A stretch of DNA of 64,000 bases from Bettongia penicillata ogilbyi (GCA_023548195.1 JAJHZJ010000220.1:1557279-1621278); one strand, 5' to 3'. Positions 1 through 11,148 are shown, counted from the first letter of the stretch. A program made the numbers and translations. The notes: a model not told the origin generated them from the sequence alone.

Positions 1-227
1 AATAGTGTGGACTTTTTGGCTCCAATGAGTGCACTCCAATCTATTGATAACTAGACAGAAAACAAAACAGATAAGAAGAAAGTATATTTTGGATGAAATA
101 ATACCCTATGATAGATATAACCATCTTCTTTTCAGGGCATTTCAAGGACAGATTGAGAATGAATATCCCTGAAAGATAATTTTTAAAAATACTGCTACAT
201 TCCAAGAAATATTTCCTTTTGTCTTTT

Positions 228-365
228 GAAATTTTTTCCAATTTATTCATTTTTAGTTTTCAACATTCATTTCCATAAGTTTAAAATTTTTCACCCTCCT
301 TCTCTCCTTCCTCCCCAAGGTAGCATGTGATATAATAAAGGTTCTATACATAATTTCCCAAGAAA
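228..365 (-). mobile_element. L1 3'-UTR fragment
   Basis: The plus strand reads TTTTTAGTTTTCAACATTC followed by a pyrimidine-rich stretch (CACCCTCCTTCTCTCCTTCC) and a 'gta/gcatg' block. The same order appears next to the L1 remnants at 5.63 kb, 11.76 kb and 24.4 kb, so I read it as the 3' UTR of a marsupial L1 inserted on the minus strand. It contains no coding part. It is a short, diverged scrap, and the boundaries are approximate. Confidence 0.5.
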
Positions 366-370
366 GATTT

Positions 371-1470
371 TCAAAGCTAAATTAGTGATTAGAAAAGAAA
401 GTGCGGGTGCCTCAAATTCATAATGTATTAAACATTTTTTGTTTGTGTTTTTCTTTTGTCATTGAACAAAATAATTTTGCACTCAGTTGTCTGTATGTTG
501 CGTACTTTTGTCTGGCTATTGAGCGAAAATGCGGTAGCATTTACACCTCCAATTGTAGTTCAAGTTTTAGTAAATAAAGTAACTGAGTTAGTATTAAATG
601 TAAATCATTTTCCAAAATTCACATACTTATTTAATTTTTTAACTTCTTTCACAGAGATAGAAGCATGACTCATATGTCAATGATATTTTTAATTTTCGAA
701 CTTTTATGTTACTTAATTTGGGTTTTCCTTGAGTGCTTCCATGTTAAATGTTATACAGACTCAAGCAGAAGCTATGTGCTTCCCAGAGACAGTCTATTTT
801 TATTTTTATGTATCTATTTCTTTGTTTGTTTGTTTTTCAGTAAGGATTCTTTCACAGAGTCTTACATGCTTCGAGTGTTTATATACCAGATAGTTGTTCT
901 ATGCTGGTGTTTATTACCTATCATGAAAAATTTCATTGAGTCATTTGATTGTCAATTAAATATGGAAATGCTTTTCTCCTGCTTTGAGGAAAATGGAGAA
1001 AATTTAATATAATGATTTTAAAAGATACAGTCCAGAATACTGAAAGACTGACTAGCTTTTTATTAATTGAAGATAAAACCAGTGATAAAATTTAACATAG
1101 TAAAGTGGTAGGAATTGGTATAAGATAAAATAAAAGCTGTTAACATTTGGTATAACAGTTGTGTGCACTTAAAAATGATTTTAAAAATATTGAGGGATAT
1201 TTTCAATAAAACAGATAAGAAAAACTTTAGCCTATCATTCTAAAGAAATGTATATATCAGTTAGTTTGAAAATATTAGAACATTTTCTTCTTGTATAAGC
1301 TACTGAAAAATATAGTCACAGTTCTTAATGAATAGTCTCCTGCCTACAGTACTGAGAACCTACTGACAGACAGCATCGTAAGAAGTTGTCCACTCACTCT
1401 GTGTGCTAGTACCAGCCGCTAAACCAGCAGGGCCAGACGGAGCCTCTGTGATGTTATCAAACAGCTAAAG
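371..1470. other. AT-rich unique sequence, no gene seen
   Basis: About 1.1 kb of AT-rich sequence with no repeat family I recognise. Two overlapping plus-strand ORFs of 70 and 115 codons (456-668 and 665-1,012) are rich in Phe, Leu, Tyr and Cys, as expected from AT-rich noncoding DNA. They show no recognisable domain or convincing codon structure, and I treat them as chance. At 1,340-1,470 the sequence becomes GC-richer just before the exon-like ORF. Confidence 0.5.
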
Positions 1471-1492
1471 CATGTGTGACTTTATCCTACAG

Positions 1493-1658
1493 GCACTTCA
1501 TGGTGAATGATAATAAATATCTGTTTGTGGATGCAAACATTTGTTATAATGGTCTACCCTATCACAATAATCCTGTGTTTGAACCAAATGAAAAGAAAGA
1601 AGATAATATATCCTTTAACCATCTTCCTCCTACTTTTTTGAAAATTATGGGAAGATAG
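1493..1658 (+). CDS. Candidate terminal exon or exon relic, product unknown
   Basis: A splice-acceptor-like site (TTTATCCTACAG, AG at 1,491-1,492) opens directly into a frame that runs 55 codons to TAG at 1,656-1,658. The first base completes a codon. The peptide is balanced rather than low-complexity: it starts HFMVNDNKYLFVDANIC and carries NPVFEPNEKKED in the middle. That NPVF-containing, charged stretch would suit a cytoplasmic tail, but this is only inference. There is no membrane segment, no recognised domain and no obvious AATAAA in the next few hundred bases. No upstream exon is visible in this window. It could be the last coding exon of a gene lying to the left, a pseudogene piece, or chance. 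I do not recognise the protein. Confidence 0.25.
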
Positions 1659-2085
1659 TGTGCTAATCTTCATTAATAACTGATTACTTTAAGATCGTTT
1701 TACAAATTACCATTGTGGAACAATACCCCAGGAAAATTATTTTTGTAATACAACTTAAGCAAGAATATTTCAGATCATTTTCAATTTAGTCTCATGTAAT
1801 AATTATAATTATTCTCCCCAAAGGATATTTTATTAATTTTGTTAAAAATAGTAAAAATTTACACAAAAGGTTTCCTGCTTGTTTTCCCAAAAGTAAAATT
1901 TCATTTTGAAAAGTGTTCAGCTAGGCAGTGTTTATTGACATTTTATTGGAGAAAATTCAAGTTTACATTACTAGCCATCATATAAATCTAAGAACATTTT
2001 AGCATGCTATGTGTAGTTGAAATATATTGTTAGATATAGTATGTTTTGTTTTTGCTTTCAATGTGGAAAACTCTAATGTTAATGC
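1659..2085. other. Unique AT-rich sequence
   Basis: No repeat family, gene or regulatory element recognised. If the preceding ORF is a real last exon, this would be its 3' UTR, but I see no clean polyadenylation signal to support that. Confidence 0.4.
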
Positions 2086-2090
2086 CATGT

Positions 2091-2186
2091 AGAAGGGAAG
2101 GGGAAGGGAGGGGAAGGAAGGGGAGAGGAGGGAAATCAGGGGAAACAAGAGAAGGAGGGGAAGGGAAGAGAGGGGAACAAAAAGTG
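2091..2186. repeat. Purine-rich (GGGGAA/GGGA)n low-complexity tract
   Basis: A nearly uninterrupted G/A run on the plus strand, built from irregular GGGAAGGGGAAGG-type units and ending in AACAAAAAG. Several closely spaced runs of three or four G occur. The asymmetry is strong, with pyrimidines on the other strand. The tract sits alone in AT-rich DNA. Confidence 0.85.
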
Positions 2187-2189
2187 GTT

Positions 2190-2715
2190 GTTTGTTCTTG
2201 GTCTAAATTCCTGATTTGACTCATTCCCTAAGGAAGATTCTGGATTCTATAGTATCATATGTACATGTGAACATTCATGTCCTTGTTCAATTCAAATATT
2301 TAATTGTATTCAATTGAAATTCAAATATTAGATTGTATTAATCTATTCTATAGGATTTCTTAATAATCAACTATGTTCCAACACTGGGGATATAAAGCCA
2401 AAAGAGAACTAGGTATAAATCTCATTACTTTTTGAAGAATTTGGGAAACACTCAGGTGAGAAATTGGGGCAGATGGCAAAATGTTCTAATATAATATCGT
2501 ATTTGGTGGACAGAGGGAAAACAGAAAGAGAATTGAAAGTTGTGGAAGATACTAAGGACAAGAAATACAATGTTCTAGTTTTAGAAGATTAGACTGACAT
2601 GCAAAGAAACTCTAATCTGACAACATATGTCCCAGAATATTTGCAAGGATGGCACTAGACAAAATTTCTAAGTAAAAACCATTTGTGTGGCCCCACTCAC
2701 ACCATCTGTCCTATA
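2190..2715. other. Unique sequence
   Basis: No gene seen. A short near-duplication, (T)TCAAATATT(T/A)AATTG... and ...TTCAAATATTAGATTGTATT, occurs at about 2,288-2,342. Nothing else is recognised. Confidence 0.4.
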
Positions 2716-2718
2716 ATC

Positions 2719-2990
2719 ACAGAGTTGAAAGAGACCTCAGGGGGCACCTATTCCAAAGTATACTGAACATAAACCTGATCTACCAAATCTGTAACAAAGA
2801 GACTTTTCTTGAAGGCCTTAACTGATTGGAAATCTACAACCATTTCATTTTTGAACAGCTGTAATATGAGCAGTTATTTTGTTACATCGAATCAAAATCT
2901 GCCTTCATACAACATTCATCCTTTAGACCTTGATCTATTGTCTGAGGTGAAGGAGAAGTGGAATTTTGCTTCCCCTTTAAACGCAAACAG
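2719..2990 (-). mobile_element. L3/CR1-like LINE 3' fragment
   Basis: The plus strand reads ATCACAGAGTTGAAAGAGAC, then later TTTTGAACAGCTGTAAT and ACATCGAATCAAAATCTGCC, in the order expected of the complement of a CR1/L3 3' region ('...agagttggaagggacct...', '...tttggacagctctaat...', '...acatcaagcctaaatctgcc...'). It is strongly diverged, as expected for an ancient mammalian L3/CR1 copy. No coding capacity remains. Confidence 0.65.
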
Positions 2991-3069
2991 TAAATAATAT
3001 ATTTCTCATCAGTTAAGTCCTTTAACAGAAGCCCATTTGTTAGCAAATTGATAGATAAGCTTCCTGTAT

Positions 3070-3135
3070 GAGCAAGCATTGGTCTAGGTGACCTCTGAGG
3101 TCCCTTTGAACTGTGAAGATTCTCTGATTATTATG
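3070..3135 (+). repeat. MIR-variant 3' tail
   Basis: The motif TCTAGGTGACCTCTGAGGTCC followed by TTCTCTGATTATTA matches the 3' part of MIR variants that end '...tagatgacctctaaggtcccttccagctctaa..ttctatgat'. Only the tail is visible. It may belong with the adjacent L3/CR1 remnant. Confidence 0.45.
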
Positions 3136-3334
3136 CAGGACTAGTTGAAAAGATACAACAGTCTCTGCAGTGATAATGTGCTTCTCTGGGACTAAGAGTT
3201 ATAGGAATTTTCTGTTAAAATAGCAATGTTCAGAAGAATCATTAACAATATTAAATAATTACCTCTGAGGGTCATCACAATTCTCTCGCTAACATCTTAC
3301 TCAGATGGTTCTATCTGGTATAGAGGCTCAGCTA

Positions 3335-3565
3335 ATAGCATGGAAATCAAAAGACTTGAAGTTAGGCAAAGCAATAAAAATAGGCGCCAAAGGATCAAAA
3401 CATGAATCCATACTTGGACACATAATATTCATTCAATCCTGAGCAAGTGATTTTACCACTCTGCTTCTCAGTTTCCATTTTGACAAAACAAGAGGTCTGG
3501 ACTATAGTATCTTCAAGGCTCACTTTAAGTCCAGATTCATTTGCCTATGAATCTATTAACTCACA
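3335..3565 (+). mobile_element. MIR-type CORE-SINE
   Basis: The order of blocks is typical of MIR: a tRNA-derived head (ATGGAAATCAAAAGACTTGAA), then GAGCAAGTGATTTTACCACTCTGC, then CTCAGTTTCC, then AACAAGAGGTCTGGACTATAG and a 'tcttcaaggctcac' tail. The tail is of the variant that lacks the 'gataataat' module. It is old and diverged. Confidence 0.65.
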
Positions 3566-4900
3566 TTGTCCTCTTAACCAATTCCTTTCTTAAGTACACT
3601 TGTGATTCCATCCAAGGTCTTTGTTCATATATGTCTTCTGCTTATTGCCTTCACATTTCCTAGAGAAAATGAAGCTTCTCAAAGGATGTGACCTTATCTC
3701 ATTCTTTGCCTATTTTTAAGACTCTATTTCAGGATTGTGATTTCTCTTCTCACTTCTCAAATTGACAAATGTTTCTTAATTTTCACTGTTTCCCCTTGAT
3801 ATGTGTTTGTTTAATTTTGAACTTCTATAATTTGACTACTACATTTGATTTTTTTTAAATCTCTTTCCAGAGATTTCTCCCTCTTACAAATTTCTCTTCC
3901 TTACTCCCTTTATTCTGTCCTATCTTTCATTTACTCTAGAACATTATTCCATTACTTATTGCCCTTTACTTATGTTATCTCTTCCTATTATTCTTCATGG
4001 AATCAAAGTTTCCAAGATAGCCATTCTGAGTTCTCCCATCTACACATTTTGTCTCTCTGTTTTGTAAGAGTTGACTCAATTGCTTTCCTTTATTTTGCCT
4101 TAGTACCAGAAAAAATGTCAGTTTCTACAGGTGACAGAGAGAATAATGCCTGATGGCAGGACAACTTTCTAGCATCCATGTCCTCATATAAGCAGTCCAC
4201 CATTGATGTAAACCTTCTCCCTGCTCATCATCCTTCCCAATTTGCTTCAAAATCTCTTCCCTGGGTCCACACCCTCCTAATCTTCCATAAGTCTGTTGAC
4301 TCAAGGATTTTCAACTTTACCCCTCCATCTGAAGCAAGTATTTTGAACCACCAAATCCTCACAAAAAAGAGCCAGAAGAGTATCTCCATCTCCCTTCAGA
4401 CAATATCTCTCTTCACTCATAAGAAAATTCTTCAGTGATATCACCTACTACTACCAAAACAAAATAATCCTCTTATCCTCCCCACATTTTTGGTCCTTCC
4501 CCTCACCTCCTTACATACTCCCTTGTAGGCTCTTCTCTTCCTGAGAGAATACAGGAGTCACCCTCATTGCTAGCACTTCATTTGACCTTGAAAACACATC
4601 TCTCATTTTATCATTTAGTATCATCCCCATATAAGTCATTCAGCTGTACTCAGAGGTGCCATGAGGTTTTGTTCATAATGATGCAGGACTATCTCTTCAT
4701 CATTATCTTCACCAGGTTTCTGTCTTGACCCTTTATTCTTATATAGATTATTTTAAAGTTTCTTACTTGACTCTCTTTAACCACTTTAATTTCATTTGTG
4801 ATCCTTTGCTGTTGTGATATCTTTACTGCAGCAAATGCCTGTCCTGCACTTCTGTTGTCTGGAGTGTTGGAGAAGCAAATAATCTCTTCTCTAAAAAAAA
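3566..4900. other. Pyrimidine-rich unique sequence, no gene seen
   Basis: The plus strand is C/T-rich for over 1 kb (for example CTTCCTTACTCCC and CCTTCCCCTCACCTCC). Two plus-strand ORFs of 102 and 86 codons (3,845-4,153 and 4,178-4,438) look like translated pyrimidine-rich DNA, being rich in Ser, Leu, Phe and Pro. I could not match it to a repeat family, though it adjoins L1-derived DNA and may be a diverged LINE or ERV portion on the minus strand. Confidence 0.4.
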
Positions 4901-4939
4901 TTTCAATGGACTATTTATTATTGACTATTCTTATACTTT

Positions 4940-5560
4940 TATTTAGGGACAAGCTCTAATTTGCAGGGTAGATCACTCTGAGTTACATCATGAGCTCCAT
5001 TACTATTTGGAATACATTATACCATTCCTTCCTTTGGGTCCAGAGTAGTCGATTTATTCAAATTTTCTTTTCTTTGTACTTGTAGCTAATTCCACTGATT
5101 TCTTACAGAATTTATTGTTTCTGAAATGAATTATTAAATTAACCTACTATCTTTCTTGGAAGTTGAAGTCTTTTTTTGTCAGGTGGGCACTGGTTTGTTT
5201 TTTTCTTTGTTTTGCTTTCTGGAGGTGATCTATGGATTCTTTCGATTAGCATTTTGATTTCTGTGTTCAGAAGTTCTGGAAAGTATCCTTATATTATTTA
5301 TTATATTAGGTTGTTCAAATTTTCTGACTTTTTATGTTCCTTTGGGAGATTATATACTCTTTGGACTGTCCCTACTTACCATGTCCTTGAGATATTTTTG
5401 TTTTGTTCAGTGTGACTTTTCTCTTAATGTTTTGCTTTTTCATTTCTCTTTTTCTACAGGGTTCTTTATTTTCCTACATTTGCATTCCAATAAATTATCT
5501 TTCTTGTGCTTCTTTGTAAGATTTGATAGCACAGATTCAAGACTTTTCTAACCCACCTGT
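4940..5560 (-). mobile_element. L1 ORF1-like fragment
   Basis: On the minus strand, the complement of 5,218-5,290 translates as a short run containing IERIHRSPPES. This matches the start of the L1 ORF1 C-terminal (RNA-binding) domain, and the same block reads IERIHQSPPDRDPRK in the neighbouring copy near 6.97 kb. The frame is broken elsewhere and the rest is diverged. It is a second, older ORF1 copy lying next to the better one. Confidence 0.5.
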
Positions 5561-6430
5561 GTTATTCCTCCTGTGTAGGACATAAATACTGCTTTCCTAA
5601 TTTTCATTTCTCTTTTATTAAGATACCATTTTAATTTATTTTTAGTTTTCAGCAGACATTGCCACAAGATTTTGAGTTCCAAATTTTCTCCCTATCTCTC
5701 CCCTCTACCCAACCTTTGATAGCATGCATTCTGATTACCACTTCCCCCAGTCTGCCCTATGTTGTATCACACCCTCCCTTCTCTTATTCCCATCCCCTCT
5801 ATACTCTTTAAGGGCAAGATAGATTTCTATACTCCATTGCCTGTATATTTCATTTCCCGTTTGCAAGTAAAAATTATTTTTAACATTAATTTTTTGAAAC
5901 TTTGAGTTCCAACTGCTCTCCTTTCCTCTCTCCCCACCCATCCCTACTGAGAAGGCAAGCATGTGTAGTTATGCAAAACACTTCCATAACAATCACATTG
6001 TGAAAGGCTAACTATATTTCCCTCTGTTCTATCCTGCCCCTCTTTTATTCTGTTCTCTCTTTTCACCCTACATCTCCTCAAAAGTCCTTGCTTCTAATTA
6101 CCCTTTCCTGTCATTTGCCTTTTTTTCTATCATGCTCCCAACCCTCAGCGTATCCCCTTCACCCTTACTTCCCTGGAGTGTAAGAGAGATTTTCATACCA
6201 AATTGAGTATGGGTTGTTCCCTCCTTAAGCCAAACAGAAGAGTAAGGTTCATTCTTTCACTCTCACCTCCTTCCTCTTCCCCTCCATTGAAAATGCTTTT
6301 TCTTGCCTCTTTTATGTGAAATAATTTGTCCCATTCTATTTCTCTCTTTCTCCTCTCAATATATTCCTCTCTCATCCCTTAATTTCATTTTTTAGATATC
6401 ATTCCTACATATTTCACTCACTCTGTGACC

Positions 6431-6433
<3 letters not shown>

Positions 6434-6475
<42 letters not shown>
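6434..6475. repeat. (TA)21 microsatellite
   Basis: A pure alternating TA run of about 42 bases inside the L1-derived spacer. It is likely polymorphic in length. Confidence 0.97.
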
Positions 6476-6478
<3 letters not shown>

Positions 6479-6639
6479 CCCCCAACTACGCTAAAACTAT
6501 GAAAAGTCTCAAGAGTTACAAGTTTAGCTTTCCATGTGAAATGTAAACATTTCGACTGTAGAAAGTCCCTTTTGATTTCTCTTTGCTGTTTACCTTTTCA
6601 TGCTTCTCTTGATTCTTGTGTTTGAAAGAAAAATTTTCT

Positions 6640-7680
6640 ATTCCTATCTGGTCATTTCAACCAGACTGCTGGAAAATTATCTATTTCATTGAAGGACCAT
6701 TTTCCTGCCGAAGTATTATACTCATTTTTGCTGGTAGGTGATTCTTGGTTTTAATCCTAGCTCCTCTGACCCCTGGAATATCATATTTCAAGCCCTCTGA
6801 CCCCTTAATGTAGAAGGTACTAGATTTTGTATTATACTGATTGCATTTAAACAGTACTAGAATTCCTTCTTTCTGCCTGCTTGCAATATTCTCTCCTTGA
6901 AATGGGAGCTCTGGAACTTGGTTACAATATTCCTAAGAGTTTTCTTTCTGGGATCTCTATCAGGAGGTGATTGGTGGATTCTTTCAATACCTATTTTACC
7001 CTCATGTTCTAGAATGTCAGAGCAGTTTTCCTTGTTAATTTTTTTAAAAAATGATGTCTAGACTCTTTTTTTGATCATGGCTTTTATGTAGTCCAGTAAT
7101 TTTTAAATTGTCTCTCCTGGATCTATTTTCTAGATCAGTTGTTTTTCCAAAGAGATGTTTCACCTTTAGCTTTGTTTTATAATTTCTTGATTTTTCATAA
7201 TATCATTAGCTTCTATTTGCTCCATTCTAATCTTTAAGGAATTATTTTTTTCAGAGAGATTTTGAACTTCCTATACCATCTGATCAAATCTCCTTTTTTA
7301 GGACATTCTTCTCCCCATTGACTTTTTGTATCTCTTTTACCATTTTGATTCATCTATTTTTTTAAGTGAAATTTTCTTCAGGATATTTTGGGTCTTCTGT
7401 AGCAAAGAGTTACTCTTTTTTGTGATTTTCTTGCATCAATCTCATTTCTTCTCCCAATTTTTGCTCTACTTCTCTTGTTTTCAAAATCCTTTTGAACTCT
7501 TTCATGGCCTGAGAACAATTAATATTTTTCTTGAAGTCTTTAGATGCAAGAGATTTGACTTTGTTTTCTTCTGTTTTTAGAGTTCTGTCTTCCTTGTCAC
7601 CCAAGTATGATTCTATAATCTGATTGCTTTTCCAGTTTTTTTCTCATTTTATCAGCTATTTACTTGACTTTTGAGCTCTT
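6640..7680 (-). pseudogene. L1 ORF1 (RNA-binding chaperone) pseudogene
   Basis: L1 ORF1p is the RNA-binding trimeric chaperone of the L1 ribonucleoprotein. The longest open piece (7,410-7,604) encodes 64 residues of heptad-like, Lys/Glu-rich sequence (SQAMKEFKR, EVEQKLGEEMR) typical of the coiled coil. Downstream on the minus strand, scattered frames give the C-terminal domain (IERIHQSPPDRDPRK, LRNIVTKFQSSHF, ILQAGRKK) interrupted by stop codons and frameshifts. It is non-functional. Confidence 0.65.
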
Positions 7681-7870
7681 TGTTAAAGTATTTCTCTACT
7701 TCTATTGGCAGTTGTACTGTCAGTTGCTCAATCCTCCCACAATCTGTGCATTTAGAATTCCAGAACTAATGGCTTCAACTGTCCCTGATGATGCAGGCTC
7801 CTCTACTTCCCTTCCCCTCTACTGCCCTAGGGATGCCCTATCATTCTACTACCTATTGCAGTTTCCCCAG

Positions 7871-7887
7871 TTTTTTTTTTTTTTTTT
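7871..7887. repeat. Poly(T) run
   Basis: Seventeen T residues inside the L1 5'-UTR/ORF1 junction region (an A run in the L1 sense). It may be a secondary expansion. Confidence 0.9.
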
Positions 7888-8366
7888 CCACAAAACTTCC
7901 AATTAGTTCTCAGTGTTTTGGGGTCATGAAGTCTGGAAACCTCCACAGGTACCTGAGTTTCAGCCCCCTCAAGGCCTCCTCACATGGGATTGTGTTCTGT
8001 TCCCAGTGTGGTGCTATAGACATTTCCCAGTGATCTTCCAGGCTGTCTTGGGCTGGAGATTTTCTTCACTCCATCATTTGGGTTGTACAGCTCCAGAATT
8101 TGTTTAGAATCCATTTTACAGGTATTTGGCTAGGTTTGGGGGGAGAACACTAGCAAGTTGGTTCTGTTCCTCTGGCTCCATCCCTTCATTTCTCTTTTAA
8201 ACCATTTAAACAACTGTCATGGCTTCATGTTCTCCTTAAAATCCACAGTGTCCTCTGTCTCATCAAGTGTTGAATCATTTTCCTTTTCTGCAGCACTTAT
8301 TCATAGATGTCTGGATTTAATAACCCCAGAGGACAATTTCCACTGTTGGCCTATCTGCTTCATTGT

Positions 8367-8426
8367 CATCATCATCACCACCACCACCACCACCACCACT
8401 ACCACCACCACTATCATCATCATCAA
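8367..8426. repeat. (CAT/CAC)n trinucleotide repeat
   Basis: The plus strand reads CATCATCATCACC followed by repeated CAC with interruptions (CTACCACCACCACTATCATC). It directly abuts the 3' end of the minus-strand MIR that follows, a common place for microsatellite growth in MIR (TTATTA)n tails. Confidence 0.95.
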
Positions 8427-8665
8427 TATCTAACCTTTACATAGTGCTTATTTTGAGCAAGGCACTGTGCAAAGTATTCAGTTTACATCATTTTTTTTCA
8501 GCTGCTTCTAGAAACAATTTTGGGAGCTAAATGTTATTACTCTTTTTCAGATGAGGAAAGTGAAGCAAACAGTGATTAATTGATTTGCCCAGGGTCATAC
8601 AGCTAGTAAGTATTTGTGCTGCATTTGAACTGAGATCTTCCTCATTCCAGGTCTGCTAAATATCT
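8427..8665 (-). mobile_element. MIR/THER1-type SINE
   Basis: The plus strand shows the reverse complement of a MIR in order: ACATAGTGCTTATTTTGAGC, GGCACTGTGCAAAGTATTC, TCAGATGAGGAAAGTGAAGC, TTTGCCCAGGGTCATACAGC, TAGTAAGTATTTG, TTTGAACTGAGATCTTCC. A roughly 240-bp copy with moderate divergence. Confidence 0.85.
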
Positions 8666-8669
8666 TTGA

Positions 8670-11110
8670 GTTTTCATTCCTCCAGAGAACATTTTGTAAT
8701 TTCAGCCTTCTTCTCAATTACTTTACCCCACTGAGATCACTTTCTGACTTAATCCTTTCTACTAGTGGTTTCCCTGAGGATTGGATTTAAAGAGTCTCAG
8801 GATTCTCTTACAGCTAGTAATTCCCAGCTCACCAGTCCAGTTCTCTGCCCGAAGTGACTTTTGCAGGAGTTGAACTAGCTCCAATTTGATTTCTATTTAT
8901 TTTCCTCAGGCTTAGGAGACTGGCACAGAATCCCTCACCATCCCCTGCATCAGCTCCCTGTCTCATTTCCTTTATTTTTCAGTTCTCTAACCTCACAATA
9001 TCGAGTGCTGCCATGCTGGTGCAATTATAGTTTAGAATGCATTTTTGTCATTTGAAGTTTAATTCTCTGAGATTCTAGGGGTGAGGGGAGAGAAGATGTT
9101 GGATTGTGTTCTTCTCTAAATAAAGACATACTTATGTCCTTCCACTTTCCTTCTGTTCTTCCATTATCCTGAAAAGATTTTTTTTGTGGTGCAGTGCTAG
9201 TTATTAAGATCTCGACAAAAACTTGAAATCTGGATCATGATCTTGAGAGCATTTGAAAGAGGGAAATGGAGACCAGAGTGTTTGGTTACATTTTATTACA
9301 AGTCCGGGGGTTGAATTTACTAGAACAATCTTATTTCTAATAGAATGGAAGAGGGAATATTGGATAAGCTGGACTTAAGTATTACTTTGTGTTGATTTTT
9401 GTTTTGTTTTGACTTGTTTTTTTGGTTTGAGAAGTCAAGAAGACAAAAGAAAAACATTTAATCCTACATCTTGTTCACATGATCCAGAAGTTCCCAAAGT
9501 TGCTTTAATAGAGAAGTCACTGAATACAAATGTAGATTATGGTGTCTATTGTAAAATTCACACACTGACTAGCTTTTTTTTTGTTAACTTTTCATATAAA
9601 TCTAAATTGTACAGACAGAAGAGAGGTTTTAAATCAGGATATACTGAGAAGTGACTGTGGCATAAAAATCATTAGATATTTTGAAGCGTTGACAAGAAAA
9701 TATTTTAAAAATTAGAGAAATATTTTTTACTACATTATATAACATAATAATTTAGTTCGTGTCCACTTATTTGTTTCTTTCAAATTGCCATTAGAACTTT
9801 TAAGAATTGTAGCTAAAATATGTGTACCTATAATTTCTTTCATGTTCAAACAAAGCAAGATTTGCACAAATGTTGCAGAATAGCATTAATAATATTGCAC
9901 TATAGCCCACATTCCAATATTGTATAATGGAAAAAAGAAAACTACCTGTTTTCTTTTGCTCTGAAAAATCATTTTTTTCTTAGAGGAATCTGTCATATTT
10001 CTATTTAAATAATAATAAAAACTGATATGATCATATTCAAATGACAGATTAATTTACTGTATATTGCAAATGCTTAACAATTACTGAAAATATGTGTGCA
10101 AATGAAGTAAAACATTTAAAGAGTTTTTTTGTAAAAGTATTTTCTTAGGAATATACTTATCTGCCTTAGAATTAGCCTTTTGGAACTATTAAAAAAATCA
10201 TTTGGATTTATAAACTGACAGACTATTTCAGTGTCAATTTCTGATGTACAACACTAAAAGTAAGGAAGATGAGTAGTCTTTGATCTTCATTTTCATTCTT
10301 CACCATTTTCATAAGGAAACAAAAGCACAGAAGACTCTTGTCAGCTTAAGATAAATGGTAAGTCAACCATGGCAAAAATTCAATGCAAATTTCAAGAGAA
10401 AAATATTTAATGCACAATATAGCTGTTATTTTTAGCAGCATGTCTGCTGCATTTAATGGCAGCCTCTGTCTCATCTATGTATCTATCTATTTCTTTGTCT
10501 ATGTACATATATTTATACTAAATAAAGGAGAAAGTTATATTAAAAATCTTTCTATGGGTAAGGTGAAGAGAATAGAGGGAGGTCAGGGTATAGGCTTAGA
10601 CAAATGAACTTGATTTTAACTCTTAGCAAAATTCTAAAAACATGCAATTAAAATGATGTTTAGTAAACACTGGAATGAGGAAATAATACTCAAAAAAAAA
10701 AGAAACTACAATTTTATCAAGAACAGATCAGACAGAAAAGTTTGCTTCCTTTTTAAAAAATTGACTGTTCCTAAATCAAGAAATAAAGGGAATGTTGTTA
10801 ACGTAATTCACCTAGATATTATTAAAGAATTTTCTAAGGTCTCTTATGCTACTCTCATGGAAAGAATAGAAAGATATGACTCAGTGATAATAAAAACTAA
10901 GTAGATTTAGAATGTAGTGAACGAATGAACCAAATGAGTATTCCTTAATAGTTGAACTTTAACTTGGAAAGAATTTTCTATTAAGACATACATTTTAGCT
11001 TAATATAATAATTAGTTCTAACTAAATAATAATTAGCTCTAATTAAAGGTGAATAAAGGTATCTTGGAAAGTGATAATTACAAAAATACAGAAAATTGCT
11101 TGTTGACTAT
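8670..11110. other. Unique sequence, no gene seen
   Basis: About 2.4 kb with no confident repeat. Small ORFs (9,409-9,654; 10,383-10,607; 10,653-10,904; 11,049-11,240) show no domains and no splice context. The stretch 9,660-10,260 is AT-rich, non-repetitive and of mixed complexity. Nothing indicates transcription. Confidence 0.45.
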
Positions 11111-11148
11111 TTCTAAGAAAAGATCTCTTTCAAGTATAAAACAGATTC

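Larger units (their letters stand above)
5625..8190 (-). mobile_element. L1-derived element with 5' UTR and ORF1 but no ORF2 (HAL1-like)
   Basis: Read on the minus strand, the element begins near 8,190 with GGGATGGAGCC, matching the start of the L1 5' UTR at 27,517. Shared 5'-UTR blocks follow (AAATCTCCAGCCCAAGACAGC, TGTCTATAGCACC). ORF1 remnants follow at about 7,680-6,640, with the N-terminal coiled-coil part (SQAMKEFKR, VEQKLGEEMRLMQENH) and the C-terminal part (IERIHQSPPDRDPRK). A pyrimidine-rich spacer (plus-strand view) follows at about 6,600-5,990 and resembles the ORF1-ORF2 spacer of the L1 at 29.7-30.2 kb. Two 3'-UTR-like modules lie at 5,990-5,870 and 5,720-5,625. No endonuclease or reverse transcriptase coding sequence is present. 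The total of about 2.57 kb resembles HAL1 ('half-L1') elements. An internal deletion of a full L1 is the alternative. Confidence 0.65.

Noticed and set aside
456..1012. Two overlapping plus-strand ORFs of 70 and 115 codons
   Set aside because: Phe/Leu/Cys/Tyr-rich translations of AT-rich DNA, no domain, no splice sites that join them convincingly.
1395..1470. A short frame reading AAKPAGPDGASVML that recalls the 'GPDG' reverse transcriptase motif
   Set aside because: Only about 17 residues before a stop. No other RT motif is nearby, so the match is probably coincidental.
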